From assembly GCA_002423395.1 (NCBI GenBank), contig DIVZ01000007.1, forward strand, positions 1 to 64,000: 64,000 nucleotides of DNA, given 5' to 3'. Numbering within the stretch: position 1 is the first letter of the stretch; every line of letters begins with the position of its first letter. Source of the DNA: Eubacteriaceae bacterium UBA6119. GTDB taxonomy: Bacteria > Bacillota > Clostridia > Eubacteriales > UBA1433. Both the position numbers and the translations under genes were made by a program. The notes beneath the pieces are model-generated. The model had not been told where the DNA came from, searched no databases, and saw only the letters and a list, made by a program, of their open reading frames with translations. This document shows positions 41,744-51,467 of this stretch, piece after piece.

Positions 41744-43166
41744 GTTTGCGCCTTCGCCTACAGGATACTTGCATGTAGGAGGATACAGAACGGCATTATA
41801 CAATTATCTTCTTGCAAGAAAATACGGCGGGAAGATGATACTGAGAATAGAGGATACTGACAGAACAAGGCTTGTTGATGACGCTATAGAAAATCTTATA
41901 GGCGCTCTTGACTGGTGCGGCATTGAGTATGATGAGGGAGTATATATAGACAGTGAAGACAACATATCTCAGAAAGGCGGGTACGGACCGTATATACAAT
42001 CGCAAAGGCTTGATATATATAAAGAATACGCGTATAAGCTGATAGAACAGAAAGACGCTTATTATTGTTTCTGTTCAAAAGAGAGACTTGATAATCTGCG
42101 CCAGGAGCAGGCAGAAAAAAAAGAAACACCGAAATATGACAAAAAATGTCTGCAGCTTACAGAAAAGGAAATAAGCGAAAAATTATCCGCGGGGGAAGAA
42201 TATGTAATAAGACTTAATCTTCCGCCGGATACGCCTATTGAATTTGACGATGAAGTATTCGGTCATATAAGTTTTAATACAAACGATATAGACGATCAGG
42301 TTCTTATAAAATCGGACGGATACCCCACTTATCATTTTGCCGTTGTAATTGACGACTATTTAATGAAGATAACTCATGTGATAAGAGGGGAAGAATGGAT
42401 ATCCTCAACTCCGAAACATATTTATCTTTATAAAGTGTTAGGCCTGAAAGCTCCGAAATTTGTTCATCTTCCCACTGTCTTAAATACAAACAGAAAGAAA
42501 TTATCAAAACGCAACGATGACGCGGCAGTTGAAGATTTCAAAGCAAAAGGATACCTTCCGCAGGCTCTTACAAATTTTGTCGCGCTGCTTGGATGGAGCA
42601 GCAATGAGCAGGATGAAATTATGAGTATGGACAGTCTTATTGAGAATTTTGATTTAAGCAGGATAAGCAAGTCGGGCGCAATATTTGATGTTGATAAACT
42701 AAACTGGATGAACGCCAGTTATATAAAAGAATATGACAATTACTCTCTTGCTAAGATTTGCATGCCGTTTTTAAAAACGCAGTGCAGTTATGAAAAACTT
42801 GCATTGATAATAGATGCAGTTAAAGACAAAATGGTGCTTCTCTCTGATATAAATAACTTATCGGAACCTATATTTTTTAAAGAAAAATTAAGTGATGAGA
42901 GTATAAGTCTGCTTTCGGCAGAAAAGAGTATGATTGTTCTTAATCAGTTAAAAGAAAGCATAGTAAATGCTGAAGATTTAAGCAGTCAGAGCTTGCAGGC
43001 AATAATTAAAAGCATTCAAACCAATTGCGGCATTAAAGGAAAAGACTTGTATATGCCGATAAGACTTGCCGCCACAGGCCATGAACACGGTGCGGATTTA
43101 GCAAAAATTATGGCGGCTATAGGCAAGGAAGAATTGATAAAAAGAATAGATGAACATATAAATTAA
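41733..43166 (+). CDS. gltX: Glutamyl-tRNA synthetase
   Basis: A 477-residue class I aminoacyl-tRNA synthetase. The HIGH-type motif is PSPTGYLHVGG near residues 7-17, with LRIEDTDRTR near 41, and the KMSKS-type motif is KLSKRNDD near 253. An anticodon-binding helical domain follows. It attaches glutamate to tRNA-Glu (and possibly tRNA-Gln, to be amidated later). GGAGG precedes the ATG inside the queG end. Confidence 0.96.
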   Translation: MRVRFAPSPTGYLHVGGYRTALYNYLLARKYGGKMILRIEDTDRTRLVDDAIENLIGALDWCGIEYDEGVYIDSEDNISQKGGYGPYIQSQRLDIYKEYAYKLIEQKDAYYCFCSKERLDNLRQEQAEKKETPKYDKKCLQLTEKEISEKLSAGEEYVIRLNLPPDTPIEFDDEVFGHISFNTNDIDDQVLIKSDGYPTYHFAVVIDDYLMKITHVIRGEEWISSTPKHIYLYKVLGLKAPKFVHLPTVLNTNRKKLSKRNDDAAVEDFKAKGYLPQALTNFVALLGWSSNEQDEIMSMDSLIENFDLSRISKSGAIFDVDKLNWMNASYIKEYDNYSLAKICMPFLKTQCSYEKLALIIDAVKDKMVLLSDINNLSEPIFFKEKLSDESISLLSAEKSMIVLNQLKESIVNAEDLSSQSLQAIIKSIQTNCGIKGKDLYMPIRLAATGHEHGADLAKIMAAIGKEELIKRIDEHIN

Positions 43167-43185
43167 GAGTGTTTGAGGCATTGCT

Positions 43186-44427
43186 TTGGCAGATATTAAA
43201 GGAAAATATTTAAAAAGAATTCGCAGAAGAAACGCAATAAAAGTCGCGATTATTATAACTGTTTTTTTGGCAGGGGTGCTTATTTTATTTTTAAGCAGAG
43301 AAAAAACCATGCTGCTGGAGAGCCGGAATTACATAATTTCTTCTGATGTAAAAGCTCTGTTTATTAAAAATGAAGCTGTAATGTATTTTGGTCATAATAT
43401 TGTTGCGGTTGAGAATGAAGGAGCTAAAATATCAAAAAACACTATACTTGCAAAAGAACTTAATACGACAGCTTATTTTGAATATGAAAAGCAAATTATT
43501 CAGAATAAACTAAACAATTTTATGTATGAAGACAAAACCAAGTTTTTCAGCGATATAAAAGATTCATTAGGTAAAAAAGACGGAGATTTGACGCTCGGAA
43601 CAGTAAAGTATCTGTTTTACAACGCTCAGCAACTAAATACACTTTACAGTAAATACAACAGTATGAAAAAGAGCAATGAGTTAAAACTTATATCAACTCC
43701 CATAAATTTTACCGGTCAGGTTTACTACAGCACGGACGGGTATGAAGACATTGCTCCTATGTCGTTATTAAGCATGCTAAGCCCCGATTATTTAGATTAT
43801 GTTTTTGACATAAAGCAAAGCAAATTGACAGCAAGGAATTCGATGGTTGTAAAAATTATTGATAATTCCTGTGTTTTTGTAAGCTTTGAACTGCCGAGCT
43901 TGACGAGTATTGATTTTGAGAATACCGCAAATAAATATAAAGAAAATATTATGACTCAAAATTCTTTGCAGTATAACGATTATTTTACATTCTTAAAAAA
44001 ACGCATGGATATATTGCAGCAATATCCGCAGATGTATTTTCAGATAGGAGAAAAGACATTTGCAGGGTATATAGTAGATATTAAACAATTTGAAAAAAGC
44101 AAGATGATTACTCTTTGCGTAAGTAAAGATGTTGAAGATTTAATTAAGCTGAGAATAAGCGAAATAAAAGTACAAACTCAGCGCTATATAAAAGTTTTTA
44201 AAATCCCGAAAAACTGTGTTTATAAGAATAGCAGCGAAGAAGACTGTATTGATATTATAGACAGAGGCAAAATAAAAAAGACATATAAGGTAACAGTAAG
44301 AGGATACGATGAGACCGGTTCTTATGCGCTGATAGATACAAAAGGTGTTCTGATAACATCTCAAGACAGCAATAATGCACAAAACAGCAGCGAAAATTTA
44401 GAGGACTGTTCATTGCTAATAAAATAA
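43186..44427 (+). CDS. HlyD-like membrane protein at the head of the ylm cluster
   Basis: A 413-residue protein with a basic N-terminus, one membrane helix (about 17-34), then an external part. It starts with a short beta segment (SSDVKALFIKNEAVMYFG), has a helical stretch and ends with a beta-rich domain, as in HlyD-family adaptors. Proteins of this kind often sit just before ylmE-sepF in Clostridia; their role is unproven and may be linked to division. Start is TTG at 43186 with GAGG seven bases upstream. ylmE follows after 27 bases. Confidence 0.75.
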   Translation: MADIKGKYLKRIRRRNAIKVAIIITVFLAGVLILFLSREKTMLLESRNYIISSDVKALFIKNEAVMYFGHNIVAVENEGAKISKNTILAKELNTTAYFEYEKQIIQNKLNNFMYEDKTKFFSDIKDSLGKKDGDLTLGTVKYLFYNAQQLNTLYSKYNSMKKSNELKLISTPINFTGQVYYSTDGYEDIAPMSLLSMLSPDYLDYVFDIKQSKLTARNSMVVKIIDNSCVFVSFELPSLTSIDFENTANKYKENIMTQNSLQYNDYFTFLKKRMDILQQYPQMYFQIGEKTFAGYIVDIKQFEKSKMITLCVSKDVEDLIKLRISEIKVQTQRYIKVFKIPKNCVYKNSSEEDCIDIIDRGKIKKTYKVTVRGYDETGSYALIDTKGVLITSQDSNNAQNSSENLEDCSLLIK

Positions 44428-44454
44428 CCTATCAAAAACAGGAGCATTAAATAG

Positions 44455-45120
44455 ATGATTAAAGATAATGTTGAAGTAATTTCAAAAAATATAGAACAAA
44501 GCAAAGCAAATGATGCTGATGTACTGTTAGTTGCCGTAAGCAAATACAGAGATATAGAAAGCATTAAACAGGTATATGATGCGGGCATTAGAGATATGGC
44601 AGAGAACAGAGTGCAGGAATTTTTAGATAAATACGATAAACTGCCTAAAGACATTAACTGGCATATGATAGGTCATGTTCAGACTAATAAGGTAAAATAT
44701 ATAGTAGGCAAAGTCTGCCTTATACATTCTTTGGACAGTATTCATTTAGCAGAAGAAGTTGCAAAACAATCTAAGAAGAATGATATACAAAGCGATGTGC
44801 TGCTGCAGATTAATATTGCAAACGAAGCGAGCAAATACGGGTTTGAAAAAGAAGAGATTTATGATGCAATTGCGCAGATAAGCAAAATGGATAATATCAA
44901 TATAAAAGGGTTAATGTGCATTGCCCCGCTTGACGCTGCGGAAAATGAGCTTAATAATTATTTTTGTGATATGAAAAGTATTTATGAACAGAGCAAAATA
45001 ATGTATAATACCAATAAAGCAGAAATGAAATACTTGTCTATGGGGATGAGCAACGATTATATGACCGCAGTAAAAAACGGCGCAAACGTTGTACGCATAG
45101 GCAGCGCAATATTTGAATAG
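44455..45120 (+). CDS. ylmE: YggS/YlmE-family pyridoxal phosphate homeostasis protein
   Basis: A 221-residue alanine-racemase-like TIM barrel. The PLP lysine is in LLVAVSKYRDIESI near 28-30. ENRVQEF, HMIGHVQTNKVKY and the end MGMSNDYMTAVKNGANVVRIGSAIF are all family marks. It binds PLP without known catalysis and buffers vitamin B6 and amino acid pools. It precedes sepF, as in B. subtilis. Confidence 0.95.
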   Translation: MIKDNVEVISKNIEQSKANDADVLLVAVSKYRDIESIKQVYDAGIRDMAENRVQEFLDKYDKLPKDINWHMIGHVQTNKVKYIVGKVCLIHSLDSIHLAEEVAKQSKKNDIQSDVLLQINIANEASKYGFEKEEIYDAIAQISKMDNINIKGLMCIAPLDAAENELNNYFCDMKSIYEQSKIMYNTNKAEMKYLSMGMSNDYMTAVKNGANVVRIGSAIFE

Positions 45121-45138
45121 TCAGAAAGGATGATTGTT

Positions 45139-45597
45139 ATGAATGAAAAACTAAAAGAATTTTTAGGAATAGTTGAAAAGGAAGGCGCGGGTTATGACGA
45201 TGAAGACGAATTAGAATACGAATCTGATTTTGATAATAAATCAAGCAAGTCATACATATCAAAGAAAAGAGATTATTTTGAAGATGGCAAACAGTCAAGA
45301 GAATCAAACAGAAAAAAGATAGTTCTTGCCGAACCTGAAGTTTTCAATGAAACTCCAAGTATATGCGACCAATTGAAAAATGGATATACTGTTGTAATTA
45401 ACTTTGAAAAAATAAAATCAGATGAGATTAAAAAGACATTTTATTTTTTAAGCGGGGTAGTATACACATTAAACGGAAGCATTCAGAAAATTGCGAAGAA
45501 TGTGTTTGTGCTTGCGCCCAATAACATTGATATTATAAGCGACAACGAAGACGATCTGTATTCAAAAGATATAATAAACTGGGAATTTGACGATTAA
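45139..45597 (+). CDS. sepF: Cell division protein SepF
   Basis: A 152-residue protein with an N-terminal amphipathic stretch (NEKLKEFLGIVE), an acidic and charged linker (about 15-60), and the SepF core domain (about 65-150; VVINFEKIKSDEIKKTFYFLSGVVYTLNG style). SepF forms rings, tethers FtsZ to the membrane and can stand in for FtsA. The ATG at 45139 is preferred because the ATG at 45130 lies on the ribosome site AAAGG. Confidence 0.92.
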   Translation: MNEKLKEFLGIVEKEGAGYDDEDELEYESDFDNKSSKSYISKKRDYFEDGKQSRESNRKKIVLAEPEVFNETPSICDQLKNGYTVVINFEKIKSDEIKKTFYFLSGVVYTLNGSIQKIAKNVFVLAPNNIDIISDNEDDLYSKDIINWEFDD

Positions 45598-45614
45598 GTA
45601 CTACAAGAGGTTTA

Positions 45615-46358
45615 ATGAACAGCGATAAATTAATTACAGCCAAAGCCCACGACTGGGCAAGAGCGGCAATGAAAAATAATTCATGCAGTTTTTACGACTT
45701 TTTTGACCCTGCAAGAACCGAAAAAATAGCCGATATAATAAAGGAATATAAAGAAATTGGATGTTCCTTTTACGGCGGTTATGATTATGCGGAACGAAAA
45801 ATGCTTTCGGTATATCCAAAAGAATATGAGCCGGGTGAAGATGAATACGCAATAAGTATATTGAAATTTAAAAAGAGCGCAGACATTTCGCATCGCGACG
45901 TGCTGGGTTCATTGATGGGGATTGGTATAAGCAGGGAAAAAACGGGCGACATAATTTTTGGCGATAGCGATGTTTCTATTATTTTAAAAGAAAACATAGC
46001 CGACTATGTGTTAATGAATTTGACCCGCATTGGCAGCGGCGAGGTTAGTTTAGAAAAAATTGACGCATATAAAATTGAAGCGAAAGAGCCGGAAGGAAAA
46101 GAGATTGACGTTATTGTAGCGTCGATGAGAGCTGACGGTATTATAAGCGCGGCCTTTAAAATTTCGCGTTCATTATCGCTGCAGTATATAAAAGCGGAGC
46201 GCGTGAAAATAAACCATGAATTGCTAACAAAGCAGGCAAAAGAGCTAAAGGAAGGCGACATGGTATCGGTAAGGGGTAAAGGAAGAATGGAAATAATAAA
46301 AGAGGCCGGCAAAACAAAAAAAGGCAACATTAAATTAACAGTTAAGAGATATGTATGA
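45615..46358 (+). CDS. ylmH: YlmH-family S4 RNA-binding protein
   Basis: A 247-residue protein. An N-terminal and a middle domain (VLGSLMGIGISREKTGDIIFGD is the family hallmark, about 96-117) lead into an S4 RNA-binding domain (about 175-240). In Bacillus, YlmH acts on stalled 50S ribosomes with peptidyl-tRNA and is placed next to RqcH in ribosome rescue; RqcH is encoded at 49.6 kb here. Its stop overlaps the rluD start (ATGA). Confidence 0.93.
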   Translation: MNSDKLITAKAHDWARAAMKNNSCSFYDFFDPARTEKIADIIKEYKEIGCSFYGGYDYAERKMLSVYPKEYEPGEDEYAISILKFKKSADISHRDVLGSLMGIGISREKTGDIIFGDSDVSIILKENIADYVLMNLTRIGSGEVSLEKIDAYKIEAKEPEGKEIDVIVASMRADGIISAAFKISRSLSLQYIKAERVKINHELLTKQAKELKEGDMVSVRGKGRMEIIKEAGKTKKGNIKLTVKRYV

Positions 46359-47275
46359 ATAATAATAACGAAATAATTTTTTTGGCTGAAGATATTGACG
46401 CAGGAAAAAGAATAGACGTGTATCTTGCAGAAAAATCAGACAAATACTCCCGAACGTATATAAAAAAAGCAATTGATGATAAGAGTGTTTTTATTGCAGG
46501 CAAAACAGTAAAAGCGTCTTACAAAGTAAATGCAGGCGACAGCGTAACATTAAGTATAAAAGAACCTTATGAACTGCAAACAGCCGCACAAGACATTGGG
46601 CTTGATATTGTTTATGAAGATGGTGATATAATACTTATAAACAAACCGCAGGGGATGGTGGTTCATCCTGCCGCCGGAAATTATGAAAATACTCTTGTAA
46701 ACGCACTTTTATATCACTGCAAAGGAACGCTTTCGGGCATAGGGGGAGTAATCCGCCCCGGAATAATACACCGAATTGACAAAGATACTAGCGGGATAAT
46801 AATCGCCGCTAAAAATGATGACGCGCATAATAACCTTGCTCAGCAGTTTAAAATTCACAGCATAAGCAGAGGCTACTATGCAATACTGCATGGAGTTATA
46901 GACGAGGAAAAAGTTTTAATAAAAGCGCCCATAGGCAGAGACAGCGCTGACCGAAAAAAAATGACGGTTACCGATAAGAACTCAAAATATGCAGAAACTA
47001 TGATAACGGTAATAAAGCGTTACAAAGAATACACTTTGGTTGAAGCAGCGCTTAAAACAGGAAGGACGCATCAGATACGTGTGCATGCGCAGTATATAGC
47101 ACATCCCGTTGCAGGCGACAAGGTGTACGGATATAAAAAGAAAAACCCCGAACTAACGGGGCAATTGCTTCATGCTTATAAACTGGGATTTATCCATCCG
47201 AAAACAGGAAAGTATATGGAATTTACAACGCCTGTTCCGCAAAGATTTAATGAATTCATGTCAAATATTGAATAA
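46355..47275 (+). CDS. RluA/RluD-family pseudouridine synthase
   Basis: A 306-residue enzyme with an N-terminal S4 domain (about 12-70) and a pseudouridine synthase domain carrying the catalytic aspartate in HRIDKDTSG near 142-150 and RTHQIRVH near 235-242. It modifies uridines in 23S rRNA; the exact position cannot be read from sequence. Its start overlaps the ylmH stop. lspA, which often precedes it, is absent. Confidence 0.92.
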   Translation: MNNNNEIIFLAEDIDAGKRIDVYLAEKSDKYSRTYIKKAIDDKSVFIAGKTVKASYKVNAGDSVTLSIKEPYELQTAAQDIGLDIVYEDGDIILINKPQGMVVHPAAGNYENTLVNALLYHCKGTLSGIGGVIRPGIIHRIDKDTSGIIIAAKNDDAHNNLAQQFKIHSISRGYYAILHGVIDEEKVLIKAPIGRDSADRKKMTVTDKNSKYAETMITVIKRYKEYTLVEAALKTGRTHQIRVHAQYIAHPVAGDKVYGYKKKNPELTGQLLHAYKLGFIHPKTGKYMEFTTPVPQRFNEFMSNIE

Positions 47276-47290
47276 AATATATCTCTATTG

Positions 47291-47521
47291 CTATTTTTGA
47301 ATTGACAGTAGATCCTCGCATTTATCGGAAATATAGTTATAAGAGTCCATTACCCCTTGATTATAAAATTCCGCCGCGAGTTCTTCTGTTATAAAATCCA
47401 GAAACATGCTTGACGCCAAAAATCCAATTTCTTCATCTCTTTCTTTCAAAAAATAATTTTGTATTTTATCAAGCATTTGGGCCTTTATTTCTTTACTAAG
47501 TATAATATTATTACTTTTCAT
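47291..47521 (-). CDS. DUF2164 family protein
   Basis: A 76-residue cytoplasmic protein matching the DUF2164 pattern: LSKEIKAQMLDKIQNYFLKERDEEIG, then LDFITEELAAEFYNQGVMDS. Function unknown; the family occurs as a small single domain. The start at 47521 (ATG after GAGGTTGAT) is preferred to one at 47536. It converges on the rluD gene and precedes no clear operon. Confidence 0.82.
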   Translation of the reverse strand: MKSNNIILSKEIKAQMLDKIQNYFLKERDEEIGFLASSMFLDFITEELAAEFYNQGVMDSYNYISDKCEDLLSIQK

Positions 47522-47569
47522 ATCAACCTCAAACATTTACCGATTAAATCAAATAAAAGATAATTATTG

Positions 47570-48217
47570 TTAATTGCAGAATTTTTTAATCTGGGCTTCT
47601 TCTCCCAGCACCAATAATTTGCTTTTTTCTTTTATTATATCATCGGGAGACGGGGAAATGTGTATACCGTCTTTGCTTTTTATAAGAAGAATTGTTATTC
47701 CGTATTTTTTTCTTATATTAAGATGCGCAATGGTTTTGCCTTCCCACGACTGCGGGGCTATAATTTCAGCTATAGAATAATCGCTGTCAAGTTCTATTAA
47801 ATCAAGCAAATTGCTGTTGCAAAGTTCTCTGGCGACGCGCTGCCCCATATCAACCTCCGGGAAATAAACTTTGGTTATTCCTATTTTATAAAGTATTTTC
47901 GCATGCGGTTCGGAATATGCTTTGGCATAGATGGAAGGGATGCCCAGTTCTATTGCGTTAAGCGCAGTAAGCAGTGATGCGCTTATATTGCTTGCAAGAG
48001 CTATTATTAAGACATCTACATTGCGCACCCCCAAGGATTTTAAAGCGTTTATGTCTGTGCCGTCTGCCTGAACTGCGTACGTGACTTCCGAGGCAATTCC
48101 TTTTACAAGTTCTTCATCTGTATCTATTGCATATACATCATTGCCGGCTTTATAAAGTTCTTTTGCAAGGCTTATGCCGAATCTTCCAAGTCCTATTACA
48201 GCGAATTGTTTTTTCAT
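47570..48217 (-). CDS. ktrA: Potassium uptake regulator KtrA
   Basis: A 215-residue single RCK protein. The Rossmann motif GLGRFG lies at 8-13, with an acidic residue (IDTDEE) for nucleotide binding, and a TrkA-C domain (about 135-215) follows. KtrA forms an octameric ring that gates KtrB in response to ATP/ADP and in many Firmicutes c-di-AMP. Start has TAGGAG. It is 10 bases downstream of ktrB. Confidence 0.93.
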   Translation of the reverse strand: MKKQFAVIGLGRFGISLAKELYKAGNDVYAIDTDEELVKGIASEVTYAVQADGTDINALKSLGVRNVDVLIIALASNISASLLTALNAIELGIPSIYAKAYSEPHAKILYKIGITKVYFPEVDMGQRVARELCNSNLLDLIELDSDYSIAEIIAPQSWEGKTIAHLNIRKKYGITILLIKSKDGIHISPSPDDIIKEKSKLLVLGEEAQIKKFCN

Positions 48218-48227
48218 ATATGTTCTC

Positions 48228-49574
48228 CTAACCTAATAATATATCTCCTTCGGGATACTGATATTTTCCTTCCGAGTTAGATGTCTGCTTTGATATTGCC
48301 AGAGCTATTGTTAAAGGTCCTAACCTTCCTATATACATAGCGGTGATGATTACTATTTTACCCGCCGTGGACAGCAAAGGGGTGAAGTTCATCGTAAGCC
48401 CTACTGTGCCGAATGCGGAGAACACTTCAAAGACAATTTGTCTGAACGTACCACTCTCGGTAAGCGATAAAATAAATATGTCAAGCAATATCAATAATAT
48501 TGTTAAAATTGTTATTGTAATTGATTTTTTCAAAGTGTTATAGCCTATGCGTCTGTGGAAAACGTCTATATTTTCCTTGCCTTTAATCCATGAGTACACC
48601 GTGATAAGCAGAACGGATATTGTCGTAGTTTTAATACCGCCTGCTGTTGAACCCGGAGAGCCTCCTATAAACATTAAGAAGATTATGACAAGCGTTGAAA
48701 TGCTTGTAAGGGAAGGCATATTAACAGAGTTGAATCCTGCGGTACGCGGCGTAATGGAGTTGAAAAAAGATTCAACTATTTTATCGCGCATGCTTAATGA
48801 GCCTAAAGTATCGGGGTTATTGTATTCGAAAATAAATATTGCTGCCGCGCCGAAAATTATTAATACAAACGTAGTTGATAAAACAAGTTTTGTATGGAAT
48901 GTGAGCGACTTGAAATTTTTGCCGCAAGTAAATACATCTTCCATTACAAAAAAGCCCAGACCGCCTATTAATACAAGCGCAGATGTAACTGTTAATATAT
49001 ATGGATGAGCAGCATATTCGGTTAAACTTTTGAAATTACCCAATACATCAAAACCGGAATTGCAGAAAGCCGCTATTGAATGGAAAATGCTTACGCCTAT
49101 GCCTTTTGCAGCTCCGTAACGCGGTATGAAAGTTGTCATACATAAGAGAGCCCCGATAAGCTCGGTTGCAAATGTAAAAATAAGCACATGTTTTGCTATT
49201 CTGACAATACCGCCTGCATGGGATATGTTATACGAATCTTTCAGTACTATTCTGTTCTGCATTGATATTTTTCTTCTTGCTATAAGCAGTACAAATGTTG
49301 CAAAACTCATAAAGCCGATACCGCCTATTTGAACAAGGCATATTATAACTATCTGTCCGAAAGCTGACCAATGCGTTCCCGTGTCCAATACAACAAGACC
49401 GGTTACGCAAACCGCTGAGGTGGAAGTGAATAAACAATCCAAAAACGGCGTATATGTATGAGTTTCAGACGAAATAGGAAAACAAAGCAATACAGCGCCT
49501 GTAACTATTATTATTAAAAATCCAAGCGCTAAAAGTTTTGATGTAGATAAGCTTTTTTTATCCGGTTTTTTCAT
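48228..49574 (-). CDS. ktrB: Potassium uptake channel KtrB
   Basis: A 448-residue membrane protein with four M1-P-M2 repeats. Filter loops show TSAVCVTGL, AFCNSGFD, TPRTAGFN and FGTVGLTM. Na+-linked K+ uptake is the known role. The presence of TrkH too means two K+ systems. AAGGTG precedes the start. I see no riboswitch upstream, although ktr genes are often under c-di-AMP riboswitch control. Confidence 0.93.
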   Translation of the reverse strand: MKKPDKKSLSTSKLLALGFLIIIVTGAVLLCFPISSETHTYTPFLDCLFTSTSAVCVTGLVVLDTGTHWSAFGQIVIICLVQIGGIGFMSFATFVLLIARRKISMQNRIVLKDSYNISHAGGIVRIAKHVLIFTFATELIGALLCMTTFIPRYGAAKGIGVSIFHSIAAFCNSGFDVLGNFKSLTEYAAHPYILTVTSALVLIGGLGFFVMEDVFTCGKNFKSLTFHTKLVLSTTFVLIIFGAAAIFIFEYNNPDTLGSLSMRDKIVESFFNSITPRTAGFNSVNMPSLTSISTLVIIFLMFIGGSPGSTAGGIKTTTISVLLITVYSWIKGKENIDVFHRRIGYNTLKKSITITILTILLILLDIFILSLTESGTFRQIVFEVFSAFGTVGLTMNFTPLLSTAGKIVIITAMYIGRLGPLTIALAISKQTSNSEGKYQYPEGDILLG

Positions 49575-49646
49575 ATTTTCACCTTAATTTTTGTTCAAGA
49601 CATATTAAACCTTTATTTTAAAAAAGTCAATTAAATTAAGGAGTTA

Positions 49647-51347
49647 TTAAGTTGTTTTTAATGATTTTATCATGCTTTCATCAGGGGTTACATAGAGAGT
49701 TGTGTAATTAGTATACGTTACTTTGCCTATTGGCGCGTTTCTTATTTTTCTTACATAGGATACGGTTGTATAATCTATCGGTACATTCTGAGAATTTCTG
49801 GCTTTTGAGAAAAAAGCGCTTAGCTGGGCTGCCTGAAGTATAGTGTTTTTAGGCACTTGTTTTGAATTTGTTTTAATTATTACGTGAGAGCCTGCTATTA
49901 TTTTTGTGTGCAGCCATATATCCTGTTTTTTGGCGAATTTATGAGTAAGGTATTCGTTCTGTTTGTCGTTTTTGCCTACATATATGTCAAACCCGTCCGA
50001 GGAGATGAAATGATGCGGCGTTGATACCTGCTGCGTTTTTTTATTCTGTAAATTTTTTATATATCCCTGCTCTGTTAAAAGCAGTGCGATTTCATCTGTG
50101 TCCTGAACAGTTTTGCATTCGCCTATATAATATAGCTGGTCATTAAGAAAATTTATCTCATCTGTTGCTATATTTATTTGATTTGATATATGCTCCTCGG
50201 CGCTTTTAAGCTTTTTATATTTTTTAAAATACTTTTCAGCATTTTCGTAAGCGGTTAAGTTAATATCAAGCGGAATTTTTATTGTATTGCTGTTTTCGCT
50301 AAAAATATCAACCGCATCGTATGAAGAAGCTCCTGCTTTAACAGCATAGCCGTATGTTAATAAAAGCTGACCGTAAAGATTATATTTTTCTTTATCGGCA
50401 CATTGGGTGAGCTCTTTTGATAATTTGTTTAGTTTGTCGTTTGCTCGCTTTATTAACGGACTTAATATTGATTTTAAATATAATATTTTATCGTTTAGTT
50501 TATTGTTTTCAATCAGGAAGTCATAATACTCGGCGCATAGGTCTATTAGACATGAATATTTATGTTTTTTTATTGAGGCATCAGTTATATATATATCCGC
50601 GAAGTATAAATCTTTGTATATACCGTCTTTTTCAAAAATATAATACTCATCCGGAGTGTTCATAGAATTTACTATGCTTTCATATAAGTCGGCTTCATTA
50701 ATGTTATTATCCGAAAGTAAATATTGGGCGTACGCATTACTTGCGCCGTCAATAATTCTTACAATATTTTTATCGGCGGGTAAATCTGATGAATTTAACG
50801 CGTTTACAAACTGGCTTTTGCGCATTGTGTAAGGATTAAGCTTATCGCTGGGCGGCAGCAAATATTCGAGTTTGGGCAGAATATGACGCACGGAGCTTTT
50901 TGACTCGTCTATTTTTTTCAGGCAGTCAATAATAATAAAATTCTCATCGGCAATAATTACATTGGAATTTCTGCCTGTGAGTTCGATTATAAGATGTCTT
51001 GTTCTTAAATCGCCTATTTCGTCAGGCTGTTCAACTTCAATTGTGACAATTCTGTCATGCAGGCTCTGCGTTACCGCTTTTATTTTGCCCCCGAGCAGAT
51101 GCTTTCTTAAAAGCATGCAGAATGCCGGCGGAGTGAAAGGATTATTATCCGATAAGTTTGTCAGCGATAAATGCGGGAAACTGCTGTTTGCGCATACTCT
51201 AAGACGTATGTTTCCTTTAACAGGAGCATATATTTCGAATAAAATATCATTTGCGGATGTTTGATATATTTTATTTATTTTCGCGTTTTTTAATAATTCA
51301 TTTAATTCACAGCACAGATAGCCTGTCATAAAACCGTCGAAAGGCAT
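49647..51347 (-). CDS. rqcH: Rqc2 homologue RqcH (NFACT, FbpA family)
   Basis: A 566-residue NFACT protein. The NFACT-N domain (about 1-200) starts MPFDGFMTGYLCCELNELL. A helix-hairpin and coiled coil follow (about 290-420), then NFACT-R with DIWLHTKIIAGSHVIIK near 470-490. RqcH binds obstructed 50S subunits and adds alanine tails to stalled chains. The ATG at 51347 is chosen because GTG at 51356 lies inside the ribosome site GAGGTG. Confidence 0.93.
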   Translation of the reverse strand: MPFDGFMTGYLCCELNELLKNAKINKIYQTSANDILFEIYAPVKGNIRLRVCANSSFPHLSLTNLSDNNPFTPPAFCMLLRKHLLGGKIKAVTQSLHDRIVTIEVEQPDEIGDLRTRHLIIELTGRNSNVIIADENFIIIDCLKKIDESKSSVRHILPKLEYLLPPSDKLNPYTMRKSQFVNALNSSDLPADKNIVRIIDGASNAYAQYLLSDNNINEADLYESIVNSMNTPDEYYIFEKDGIYKDLYFADIYITDASIKKHKYSCLIDLCAEYYDFLIENNKLNDKILYLKSILSPLIKRANDKLNKLSKELTQCADKEKYNLYGQLLLTYGYAVKAGASSYDAVDIFSENSNTIKIPLDINLTAYENAEKYFKKYKKLKSAEEHISNQINIATDEINFLNDQLYYIGECKTVQDTDEIALLLTEQGYIKNLQNKKTQQVSTPHHFISSDGFDIYVGKNDKQNEYLTHKFAKKQDIWLHTKIIAGSHVIIKTNSKQVPKNTILQAAQLSAFFSKARNSQNVPIDYTTVSYVRKIRNAPIGKVTYTNYTTLYVTPDESMIKSLKTT

Positions 51348-51467
51348 TGAAATCACCTCTTGAATATTCTATCATATAAATAAAATAAAATCATTTTTAT
51401 TAAATGTTTTATTCGCGCGAACTTATATGGTATAATATAATGAAAATCAATTTACTTAGGAACAAAT

